A stretch of 5,750 bases of DNA from Deltaproteobacteria bacterium (GTDB lineage: Bacteria; Desulfobacterota; Desulfobulbia; Desulfobulbales; BM004), in the NCBI GenBank assembly GCA_019312695.1, contig JAFDCT010000077.1, forward strand, positions 1 through 5,750, written 5' to 3'. Positions within the stretch are counted from its first letter, which is position 1, and every line of letters begins with the position of its first letter. Of this stretch, positions 1 through 5,720 are shown one piece after another. Under the pieces are notes generated by a model, which ran no database searches, was not told where the DNA came from, and saw only the letters and a program-made list of their open reading frames with translations. The position numbers and the translations under genes are program-made.

Positions 1-26
1 CCCTAAAGAAAGTACCACGAGATGAG

Positions 27-45
27 CTAGGACGCAAAGGTCTAG
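27..45 (+). repeat. Small imperfect hairpin in the pyrK leader
   Basis: CTAGGAC (27-33) pairs with GTCTAG (40-45), giving six base pairs with one bulged G around the loop GCAAAG. The stem is short and no T-run follows directly, so it is not a terminator. It overlaps a 9-base string that resembles a conserved piece of the GEMM (cyclic di-GMP) riboswitch, discussed in the findings. It lies upstream of the proposed promoter, so RNA starting at that promoter would not contain it. Confidence 0.4.
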
Positions 46-73
46 TTGTTGATTTACCTGATATATATATAAT
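46..73 (+). promoter_or_regulatory. Possible sigma-70-type promoter for pyrK
   Basis: A perfect -10 hexamer TATAAT lies at 68-73, preceded after 16 bases by TTGTTG at 46-51, which matches TTGACA only in its first three bases. Transcription would begin near position 80, about 30 bases before the preferred pyrK ATG. The -10 sits in an alternating AT run, where such a match arises easily by chance, and the -35 is poor. Confidence 0.35.
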
Positions 74-110
74 TTTTTCCTTAAACTCTGACCCCTTGAA
101 AAATCAGGCC

Positions 111-893
111 ATGCAGATTTATCAGCAAAAGGCGGAAATTGTCCGCACCGAAAAGCTTACTGATGATATATACCGGTTCACTGTTATGGCCCCGGATATT
201 GCTGCAGCCGCAATAGCTGTACAGTTTATCATGGTCCGGGTCGGGGAAAACCTGGATCCGTTACTGCGCAGACCTTTTTCTATTCACCAGGTTTCTGAAG
301 GAGGATTGGTCCAGATTCTCTTCAAGGTAATAGGTAAAGGAACGCAGCAAATCGGCAAGCTGCAAACCGGTAAGTGCCTGGATATTTTTGGACCTCTTGG
401 CAAAGGGTTTACGTATGGTGAAAATGAGAAACACTGCCTCGTGGGTGGCGGCATTGGTATAGCCCCCTTGCTTTTCCTTGCCAAACAGCTGCTCAGGAAA
501 AATGAACCTTCTGCCATTAAGGTTCTCCTCGGGGCCAGGACAGGAGATGAGATCGGTGTTCTGCAGGATGATTTTGAGAGTATGGGGCTTGAGGTCCTGG
601 CAGCGACAGAAGATGGCAGCCTGGGCCAGAAAGGGTTGGTCACAGATCGCATGACCCCGATAAATGAGGTCCAACTTAAGATTTATGGCTGCGGCCCTTA
701 CCCTATGCTGCGGGCAGTTGCCGGCTTGTGCAGAGAAAAGAGCTGGGCCTGTCAGGTATCACTTGAAACGATTATGGCCTGTGGTCTAGGAGCCTGTCTT
801 GGCTGTACTGTTTTGCAGGCAGACATGGAGGGGTATGTCCACGTATGCAAGGACGGGCCGGTATTTAATGCGGATGGAGTGGCATGGCTGTAG
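111..893 (+). CDS. pyrK: Dihydroorotate dehydrogenase B (NAD+), electron transfer subunit PyrK
   Basis: This is the FAD and [2Fe-2S] subunit of class 1B dihydroorotate dehydrogenase, which passes electrons from the FMN of PyrD to NAD+ during pyrimidine synthesis in the cytoplasm. From the ATG at 111 the protein has 260 residues, normal for the family. The flavin domain shows RRPFS (53-57), the nucleotide-binding domain GGGIGIAPL (112-120) and CGPYPML (194-200). The C-terminal iron-sulfur ligands are Cys224, Cys229, Cys232 and Cys246, followed by the typical KDGPVF. A TTG at 96 would add five residues. Neither start has a good ribosome binding site, and the ATG gives the more usual N-terminus. 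One oddity is that the usual PGQF of the flavin domain reads AVQF (36-39). The 3' end overlaps pyrD by 10 bases, as expected for partner subunits. Confidence 0.95.
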   Translation: MQIYQQKAEIVRTEKLTDDIYRFTVMAPDIAAAAIAVQFIMVRVGENLDPLLRRPFSIHQVSEGGLVQILFKVIGKGTQQIGKLQTGKCLDIFGPLGKGFTYGENEKHCLVGGGIGIAPLLFLAKQLLRKNEPSAIKVLLGARTGDEIGVLQDDFESMGLEVLAATEDGSLGQKGLVTDRMTPINEVQLKIYGCGPYPMLRAVAGLCREKSWACQVSLETIMACGLGACLGCTVLQADMEGYVHVCKDGPVFNADGVAWL

Positions 894-1810
894 AATCAAC
901 TGACCTGAAAATAAATATTGGCTCCCTGCGGTTAAATAATCCTGTGATGACCGCTTCCGGCACCTTCGGATACGGGGAAGAGTTCGGATCGCTTGTTAAC
1001 CTGCACCGTTTGGGGGCCATTATCGTCAAGGGTATCTCCCTGTTACCCAGGCAGGGCAATCCGCCCCCCAGGCTTGCGGAAACAGCCTGCGGTATGTTAA
1101 ATGCCATCGGCCTGGAAAATGTTGGCCTGGAAAGATTTCTTTCTGACAAGCTGCCTTTTTTGCAGGGCATAGCCACACCACTTATTGTCAATATCCTTGG
1201 GGATACGGTGGAGGATTGTCAGCGGCTGGCAGCCCGGCTGGACGAAGTCGAGAAAGTTGCTGGACTTGAAGTAAATATATCATGCCCGAATGTGAAACAG
1301 GGGGGGGTAACATTCGGGACTGATCCGGATATGGCGTATGCCGTTACAAAAGCGGTACGGCAGCATTTCAGCCGGACAGTGATAGTCAAGCTGTCCCCCA
1401 ATGTCACCGATATTGCCAGAATTGCCAGGGCAGTGGAAGAAGCCGGTGCCGACGCGGTTTCCCTGATCAATACAGTGCTGGGGATGGCCATTGATGTAGA
1501 GTCGTGTCTGCCGAAACTTGCCAATATTTTCGGGGGTTTGTCAGGTCCGGCAATCAAACCCATTGCCGTGCGGATGGTATGGCAGGTTGCTGACACGGTT
1601 TCGATCCCGGTAATAGGCATAGGCGGGATCACCACCACTGAAGATGCCGTTGAGTTTTTGCTTGCCGGAGCCAGTGCGGTACAGGTGGGTACGACAAACT
1701 TTGTCAATCCAAAAGCTGTGGAAGAAATCATTCAGGGCATTGAAGCCTATCTGGCTCAGAAAAATATGGTATCCATTAAGGAGTTAATTGGCCGGGCCAG
1801 GCAAGCCTGA
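884..1810 (+). CDS. pyrD: Dihydroorotate dehydrogenase B (NAD+), catalytic subunit PyrD (class 1B)
   Basis: This FMN-containing TIM-barrel enzyme oxidises dihydroorotate to orotate, the fourth step of UMP synthesis. It works as a complex with PyrK. The 308-residue length fits class 1B. Visible motifs are VKG (48-50, FMN/substrate lysine), MLNAIGLEN (71-79, substrate loop), NISCPN (131-136) with Cys134 as the catalytic base, KLSPN (169-173), INT (195-197), GGLSGPAIKP (217-226) and the phosphate-binding IGIGGI (244-249) and GTTNF (269-273). The cysteine base separates class 1 from the membrane-bound class 2 enzymes, which use serine, and the adjacent pyrK points to 1B. The ATG lies inside the end of pyrK, with GGAG at 876-879 four bases upstream, so the two genes are probably translationally coupled. 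No terminator follows. Confidence 0.97.
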   Translation: MAVESTDLKINIGSLRLNNPVMTASGTFGYGEEFGSLVNLHRLGAIIVKGISLLPRQGNPPPRLAETACGMLNAIGLENVGLERFLSDKLPFLQGIATPLIVNILGDTVEDCQRLAARLDEVEKVAGLEVNISCPNVKQGGVTFGTDPDMAYAVTKAVRQHFSRTVIVKLSPNVTDIARIARAVEEAGADAVSLINTVLGMAIDVESCLPKLANIFGGLSGPAIKPIAVRMVWQVADTVSIPVIGIGGITTTEDAVEFLLAGASAVQVGTTNFVNPKAVEEIIQGIEAYLAQKNMVSIKELIGRARQA

Positions 1811-1850
1811 TATTTGGCCAAAACACTCAATTCCATTTAGTTGATAGTTC

Positions 1851-2111
1851 ATGAGCAGTTTTTTCCAGAGGCTCAGGTATTATTTCCTGATCCTCTTTGA
1901 CCGGCAAACACCTTGGTATGTAAAACTTATCCTTTCCGTGGGCCTCCTGTACATACTGGTTCCCATAGACATTCTTACCGATACCATTCCTCTTTTCGGG
2001 TGGCTGGATGATTTGGCAATTGCTTCATTTATTATTGCCGTTGCATTACGACTGGTACCCAAAGAGGTTATGGCCAGGGTGAAGAGAAAGGTATTTGGTG
2101 TCAAGACATGA
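1851..2111 (+). CDS. Small DUF1232 (YkvA-like) membrane protein
   Basis: An 86-residue protein with the DUF1232 signature: a hydrophobic stretch leading into PIDIL (38-42), then IPLFGWLDD (46-54). Family members usually read roughly PIDLIPDFIPVLGYLDD, so the core is clear, although Thr43 replaces the usual proline. Two hydrophobic segments, about 23-42 and 52-70, suggest two membrane passes or a hairpin. The C-terminus is basic (KEVMARVKRKVFGVK). The biochemical function of the family is not established. The start is fixed by an in-frame TAG at 1845-1847, but I see no good ribosome binding site before it. It lies 40 bases after pyrD and overlaps the next gene by four bases (ATGA), so it is probably co-transcribed with both and coupled to the cysteine-cluster gene. 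Confidence 0.85.
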   Translation: MSSFFQRLRYYFLILFDRQTPWYVKLILSVGLLYILVPIDILTDTIPLFGWLDDLAIASFIIAVALRLVPKEVMARVKRKVFGVKT

Positions 2112-2839
2112 TCAGAAAAGGAGATACCGTGTCTGCCGATCTGTGTCATAAAAAAGAACTGCTGAAAAGCTTCTATTGCGTTTATTCCGACTGGGTCAAG
2201 CGTTTCCCGCTGGCCTGCCGGAAGGGGTGCGCAGCATGTTGTACCCAGAGCGTAACCATGACGAGCCTGGAAGGTGAGATTGTCCTTGATTTTATTAAGG
2301 TACAGGGCAGGGAAAAATGGTTGCGTGCTGAACTTGCAGAATCGATTCCAGGAAAAAGCAGGCCGTTGCTAACTACAAATCAGTTTGCTGAAGCCTGTCT
2401 GAATCAGCTGGATGTTGACAGTAATGCTTTCGGCTGCTGGGATTTTACCCCCTGTATTTTTCTGGAGGAGAATATCTGCTCAATATATGAAGTACGGCCC
2501 TTTGGCTGCAGAAGTTTTGGCTCAGTTGTAAGGTGCACTGAAGACAGAACCGCTGAGATGGCTCCCATCCACCTGACGGTTAATATTGTCTTAAGCCAGA
2601 TTATCGAGCATTTAAACAGTGATAACGGTTACTGGTCTGGCATGATGGATATTTTATACAGCCTGGTAAACAGCGATCTGGTAAAAGTATATCTTATGCA
2701 GGCCAGACCAGTACCCGGATTTCTACTTGAGCCCCAGGAAGTTCGGGAAATACATGTTCTCCTGAAAAAACTCAGGGAACAGTCTTCTGACATGGGAAGC
2801 CTAGGTGATCTAATTGACAACTTTATGCCTATATTATAG
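2108..2839 (+). CDS. YkgJ-family cysteine-cluster protein (putative zinc- or iron-binding)
   Basis: The protein has 243 residues from the ATG and matches the YkgJ/UPF0153 pattern: an N-terminal CxxxCxxCC cluster (Cys37, 41, 44, 45), then PCIFLEENICSIYEVRP (115-131) followed by Cys134-Arg135, giving Cys116, Cys124 and Cys134. Cys110 and Cys143 are further possible ligands. The family is thought to bind zinc or iron, possibly as an Fe-S cluster, but its role is unproven. Residues after about 150 form a mostly helical-looking tail without a recognised motif. The ATG overlaps the stop of the DUF1232 gene. However, a GTG at 2129 has a much better ribosome binding site and would shorten the protein by seven residues without touching any cluster cysteine. 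No signal peptide is seen, so it is probably cytoplasmic. Confidence 0.85.
   Translation: MIRKGDTVSADLCHKKELLKSFYCVYSDWVKRFPLACRKGCAACCTQSVTMTSLEGEIVLDFIKVQGREKWLRAELAESIPGKSRPLLTTNQFAEACLNQLDVDSNAFGCWDFTPCIFLEENICSIYEVRPFGCRSFGSVVRCTEDRTAEMAPIHLTVNIVLSQIIEHLNSDNGYWSGMMDILYSLVNSDLVKVYLMQARPVPGFLLEPQEVREIHVLLKKLREQSSDMGSLGDLIDNFMPIL
2118..2123 (+). promoter_or_regulatory. Shine-Dalgarno pointing to an alternative GTG start of the YkgJ-family gene
   Basis: AAGGAG is followed after five bases (ATACC) by an in-frame GTG at 2129. The upstream ATG at 2108 has only a weak GGTG seven bases before it. The ATG may still be used by coupling to the preceding gene's stop codon, so the true start is undecided between the two. 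Confidence 0.5.
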
Positions 2840-2840
2840 G
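2814..2840 (+). promoter_or_regulatory. Weak candidate promoter ahead of aroD
   Basis: A perfect TTGACA lies at 2814-2819, inside the last codons of the YkgJ-family gene. Possible -10 boxes are TATAGG (2835-2840, spacing 15) or the better-matching TATTAT (2832-2837, spacing only 12). Neither spacing is ideal. If it is active, transcription would start near 2845-2850, just at the foot of the hairpin before aroD, and give the aro block its own transcript. Confidence 0.25.
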
Positions 2841-2849
2841 GTATTTTAC

Positions 2850-2881
2850 TTTATTTCATTGCCCAAAGGCAATGAAATGGA
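2850..2881 (+). repeat. Perfect inverted repeat (stem-loop) before aroD
   Basis: ATTTCATTGCC (2853-2863) and GGCAATGAAAT (2868-2878) are exact reverse complements separated by the loop CAAA. Two G-U pairs and one A-U pair can extend the stem to 14 base pairs (2850-2863 with 2868-2881). No T-run follows on either strand, so it does not look like an intrinsic terminator. The stem contains the first in-frame ATG of the aroD frame (2872) and ends six bases before the Shine-Dalgarno at 2887, so it may affect mRNA stability, processing or translation. Confidence 0.75.
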
Positions 2882-2886
2882 AAACT

Positions 2887-2893
2887 GAGGAGG
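2887..2893 (+). promoter_or_regulatory. Strong Shine-Dalgarno that favours a TTG start for aroD
   Basis: GAGGAGG is the strongest ribosome binding site I found in the window. It lies downstream of the in-frame ATG at 2872, so it cannot serve that codon. The next in-frame start codon is the TTG at 2905, 11 bases after the motif, a somewhat long but usable distance. Confidence 0.7.
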
Positions 2894-2904
2894 AAAAAAG
2901 CAAG

Positions 2905-3615
2905 TTGACTGCATCAATACAAGTTCCTGCCGGCATATGTGTCTCAGTGGCCGGTGAAAATGTTGCCCAGGCTATTGATATTGCCAGGCAGTCTGAAAGA
3001 TATGCAGATGTTATAGAGATACGGCTTGACACCCTGGCCGACCCGGGTATTAGTCTTTTCATGAAAGAGTTTCATGTGCCCCTGTTGTTTACCAATCGTC
3101 CTGACTGGGAAGGGGGATTTTTCAAGGGATCGGAAGCCAGGCGCATAGAGCTGCTGGCACAGGCTGTTCAGCACGACTGTGCCCTGGTTGATCTGGAACT
3201 CAAAACCGCCCCCGAATTACGGGGAGAGCTGCTTGACATCCTTTTGCAGCACCCCAAAACCGGTCTTATCATTTCATGGCATGATTTTTTCGGCACCCCT
3301 GACAGCGAGGAACTGGGTGAGATTCTCCAGCAGCAGATGGAATCCGGAGCCCATATCGGGAAGATAGTCACGACGGCCAATGATTACTCGGATATTCTCA
3401 GGGTGCTTAATCTCCAGGCAATTGCAGCCCAGAATAATTTTCCCCTCATTGCTTTTTGCATGGGAGCCATTGGCAAGATAAGCCGCCTGGCCACTACAAA
3501 GCTTGGCGGCTACATGACATATGCTGCCCCAGATGGCGGTAAAGAAACAGCTCCGGGCCAGATACCGGTGTCTGTTATACGTGATATGCTAGCGAGACTG
3601 GATCATGCAGATTAA
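2905..3615 (+). CDS. aroD: 3-Dehydroquinate dehydratase, type I
   Basis: This enzyme dehydrates 3-dehydroquinate to 3-dehydroshikimate through a Schiff base, the third step of the shikimate pathway. From the TTG at 2905 it has 236 residues, within the family range. Seen in order are EIRLD (38-42), FTNRPDWEGG (62-71), the catalytic His126 in ISWHDF, the Schiff-base Lys153 in KIVTTAND, MGAIGKISR (186-194) and the C-terminal APGQ ending at Gln219. This is the class I pattern; type II enzymes are shorter and unrelated. An ATG at 2872 would add 11 polar residues, but it lies inside a hairpin and has no usable ribosome binding site, so I prefer the TTG. The N-terminus lacks the beta-hairpin seen in the Salmonella enzyme, as in some other short members. 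It overlaps aroE by 11 bases. Confidence 0.95.
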   Translation: MTASIQVPAGICVSVAGENVAQAIDIARQSERYADVIEIRLDTLADPGISLFMKEFHVPLLFTNRPDWEGGFFKGSEARRIELLAQAVQHDCALVDLELKTAPELRGELLDILLQHPKTGLIISWHDFFGTPDSEELGEILQQQMESGAHIGKIVTTANDYSDILRVLNLQAIAAQNNFPLIAFCMGAIGKISRLATTKLGGYMTYAAPDGGKETAPGQIPVSVIRDMLARLDHAD

Positions 3616-4423
3616 AGGCTCAACTGAAGTTTACGGCATAATCGGCAACCCGGTTGCCCATTCCTTAAGCCCCATAATGCATAACAGCGGTTTTGAGGCC
3701 CTGGGATTAAATAAGGTGTATGTGGCCTTCCCTGCAACAAACGCGGAAAAAGCCATTGCAGGTTGCCGGGCCTTGGGCGTGCACGGACTCTCAGTCACTA
3801 TTCCGCATAAAGAGAAGATTCTGGCCTTTGTTGACTCCATTGATCCCATGGCTGAGAAAATAGGTGCGGTGAATACTCTGGTTTTTCAGGAAGACAAAAA
3901 AATCCATGGTCTGAATACTGACTGGATCGGGGCGAACAGGGCGCTGGCTGAAAAACTGGAGCTGCGGGATAAAAGGATACTCCTTCTGGGAGCAGGGGGC
4001 TCTGCCAGGGCCATCGGCTTTGGTTTGCTGGAGGCAGGTGCCAGGCTTATTCTTGCCAGCCGGACGGAAAGCAAGGTTAAAGCTCTGGCAGAAAAGCTTA
4101 AATGTGAATGGATCCACCTTGACGAGATTGAAACAGTGGAGGCAGACGGATTGATCAATGCCACATCAGTCGGCATGAAACCCATTGAAAATGCCAGCCT
4201 GGTCCAGGCAAACAGTCTGAAGAATTTTCCGATTGTCATGGATATTGTCTATGCCCCTCTGGAAACGCGACTGCTGCGCGAGGCAAAAAGCGCGGGTTGT
4301 GAAATTATTAACGGGCTTTCGATGCTGCTCTATCAAGGGGTGGCACAGTTTGAAGCCTGGACCGGCCAGGATGCTCCTGTCGAAGTGATGCACGCTGCCC
4401 TGATGAAGGCGATAACAAAATAA
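3605..4423 (+). CDS. aroE: Shikimate dehydrogenase (NADP+)
   Basis: This enzyme reduces 3-dehydroshikimate, the product of AroD, to shikimate with NADPH. The 272-residue length is standard. The substrate domain shows GNPVAHSLSPIMHN (14-27) with Ser20 and Ser22, SVTIPHK (63-69) with catalytic Lys69, GAVNT (87-91) and GLNTDWIG (102-109) with catalytic Asp106. The Rossmann domain has GAGGSARA (129-136) and SRT (152-154), where many NADP-dependent members have NRT, then NATSVGM (185-191) and the closing NGLSMLLYQG (236-245) with Gln244. The pattern is that of AroE rather than the quinate-active YdiB type, although that split is hard to call by eye. The ATG lies inside the end of aroD with only a weak ribosome binding site, which suggests translational coupling of the two successive pathway enzymes. 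Confidence 0.96.
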   Translation: MQIKGSTEVYGIIGNPVAHSLSPIMHNSGFEALGLNKVYVAFPATNAEKAIAGCRALGVHGLSVTIPHKEKILAFVDSIDPMAEKIGAVNTLVFQEDKKIHGLNTDWIGANRALAEKLELRDKRILLLGAGGSARAIGFGLLEAGARLILASRTESKVKALAEKLKCEWIHLDEIETVEADGLINATSVGMKPIENASLVQANSLKNFPIVMDIVYAPLETRLLREAKSAGCEIINGLSMLLYQGVAQFEAWTGQDAPVEVMHAALMKAITK

Positions 4424-4438
4424 TTAAAAGTTTAATTA
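4421..4438 (+). repeat. AT-only inverted repeat between aroE and aroA
   Basis: TAATTAAA (4421-4428) and TTTAATTA (4431-4438) are exact reverse complements separated by AG, and the left arm includes the aroE stop codon. The arms contain only A and T, so an RNA hairpin here would be weak. No T-run follows, so it is not a terminator. A dyad of this kind could be a protein-binding site, but chance is just as likely in such AT-rich sequence. Confidence 0.4.
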
Positions 4439-4445
4439 TATAACT

Positions 4446-5720
4446 ATGAAAGAAATTCGACCGGTACGCAAAATTAAAGCCGAAGTAACAGTTCCCGGTT
4501 CAAAAAGCATCACCCAGCGCGCGTTGATCGCCGCAGCCCTTGCAGATGGGGAGAGTATTCTCCACGGGCCATTGGAAAGCGAGGATACACGGTATACTGC
4601 TGACGCCCTTGAGCAGATGGGCGTGACTGTTGATAAGCTCATTGACAGGTGGATAGTACGCGGCAATGGCGGGCAGATAGCCACCCCTGATAAAGAAATA
4701 TTTCTGGGCAACAATGGAACGGCGACACGATTTCTCACCTCAGTTGCCTCATTGGGGGCCGGCACCTTCAGGATCAGCGGAGATGAAAGGATGGCGGAAA
4801 GACCGATTCTGCCTCTTGTGCAGGCCCTAGAGGGCTGGGGGGTTGATATTGTCAGTATCAGGAAAAATGGATGTCCGCCCCTGCTCATTAAGGCTCACGG
4901 TTTATCAGGCGGCAAAACAATTCTGCCGGAAGGCAAGAGCAGCCAGTATCTTTCCTCATTGCTGCTGGTCGGCCCTTATGCCAGGCAGCAGGCTGAACTG
5001 GATGTTGAGGGCGAGATACTTTCACTGCCCTATGTGATAATGACCCTGGCAGTGATGGAATCCTTCGGAATCAAAGTGGAGGTCAATGAAGCCCTTAACA
5101 GCTACAAAATCCCCCGGGGAACATATGGTGCCAAGGAATATGCCATTGAGGGCGATGCTTCAAATGCTTCCTATTTTTATGCCGCCGCAGCAGTAACCGG
5201 CGGTGAAGTGACAGTGCCTAATGTGCCGGTGCCATCGCTGCAGGGCGATGCTGCCTTTGTGGCTTTGCTGGCTCGTATGGGCTGCCAGATAAACAAGACC
5301 GGTGACGGGTTGACAGTAAGCGGGCCTGAGGAACTCAGAGGCATTACAATAGACATGGGCGATATGCCTGATGTCGTGCCGACCCTTGCTGTTGTAGCCT
5401 CACAGGCCAAAGGCAGGACCACCATAAAGAATATTGCCCATCTGCGCATCAAGGAGTGTGACAGGCTGCATGTCATGGCAGTTGAACTGGCCAAAATGGG
5501 AGCCAGGGTCCAGGAACTGGACGATGCCCTGATCATTGAGGGTAAAGATCCTGAGGCTTCCATGCACGGTGCGGAGATAAGCACCTATAATGACCACCGC
5601 ATTGCCATGAGTTTTGCAGTGGCAGGTCTGGCTGTTCCAGGTGTGAAAGTGCTTGGCGAGGAATGTGTGGCAAAGTCCTTTCCCGATTTCTGGGAACGGT
5701 TTCAATTGCTTTACGGATAA
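4446..5720 (+). CDS. aroA: 3-Phosphoshikimate 1-carboxyvinyltransferase (EPSP synthase)
   Basis: This enzyme transfers the enolpyruvyl group of phosphoenolpyruvate to shikimate-3-phosphate, the step before chorismate synthase. The 424 residues form the usual two-domain fold. Motifs are VPGSKSITQRAL (16-27; Lys20, Ser21, Arg25), GNNGTATR (88-95, PEP site), DERMAERP (113-120), SSQ (165-167), MPD with Asp309 (E. coli Asp313), KECDR with Glu337 (E. coli Glu341), YNDHR (381-385) and AKSFPDF with Lys410 (E. coli Lys411). All key catalytic residues are present, and Gly91 corresponds to E. coli Gly96. One notable difference is Phe96, where E. coli has Pro101. The gene begins 22 bases after aroE without a visible Shine-Dalgarno, although its N-terminus fits the family well. 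It is most likely co-transcribed with aroD and aroE. Shikimate kinase is not in the window. Confidence 0.97.
   Translation: MKEIRPVRKIKAEVTVPGSKSITQRALIAAALADGESILHGPLESEDTRYTADALEQMGVTVDKLIDRWIVRGNGGQIATPDKEIFLGNNGTATRFLTSVASLGAGTFRISGDERMAERPILPLVQALEGWGVDIVSIRKNGCPPLLIKAHGLSGGKTILPEGKSSQYLSSLLLVGPYARQQAELDVEGEILSLPYVIMTLAVMESFGIKVEVNEALNSYKIPRGTYGAKEYAIEGDASNASYFYAAAAVTGGEVTVPNVPVPSLQGDAAFVALLARMGCQINKTGDGLTVSGPEELRGITIDMGDMPDVVPTLAVVASQAKGRTTIKNIAHLRIKECDRLHVMAVELAKMGARVQELDDALIIEGKDPEASMHGAEISTYNDHRIAMSFAVAGLAVPGVKVLGEECVAKSFPDFWERFQLLYG

Larger units (their letters stand above)
1..110 (+). other. Leader region upstream of pyrK, no complete gene
   Basis: This stretch is AT-richer than the rest of the window. 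The frame of pyrK stays open through it to the left edge, but I find no in-frame ATG, GTG or TTG between positions 3 and 95, and the translated residues do not resemble the start of a PyrK protein. It is therefore read as untranslated leader, or possibly the tail of something cut by the window edge. It holds a small imperfect hairpin (27-45), an (AT)5 run at 61-70 and a possible promoter. Confidence 0.5.

Noticed and set aside
61..70. (AT)5 run as a repeat element
   Set aside because: Five units are too few to call a repeat locus; it is better described as part of the AT-rich leader and possible -10 region.
1219..1731. 170-codon open frame on the minus strand inside pyrD
   Set aside because: It lies wholly antisense to a gene with intact catalytic motifs, and its translation is low in complexity (rich in S, T, A) with no recognisable domain.
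1813..1822. 10-base palindrome TTTGGCCAAA between pyrD and the DUF1232 gene
   Set aside because: It is too short and isolated to support an operator; there is no second copy or nearby promoter.
2853..2878. Hairpin before aroD as an intrinsic terminator
   Set aside because: The stem is strong, but no run of T follows on either strand and a ribosome binding site comes directly after it.
4436..4888. 150-codon minus-strand open frame over the start of aroA
   Set aside because: It is the antisense shadow of well-conserved AroA codons, and its product has no known motif.
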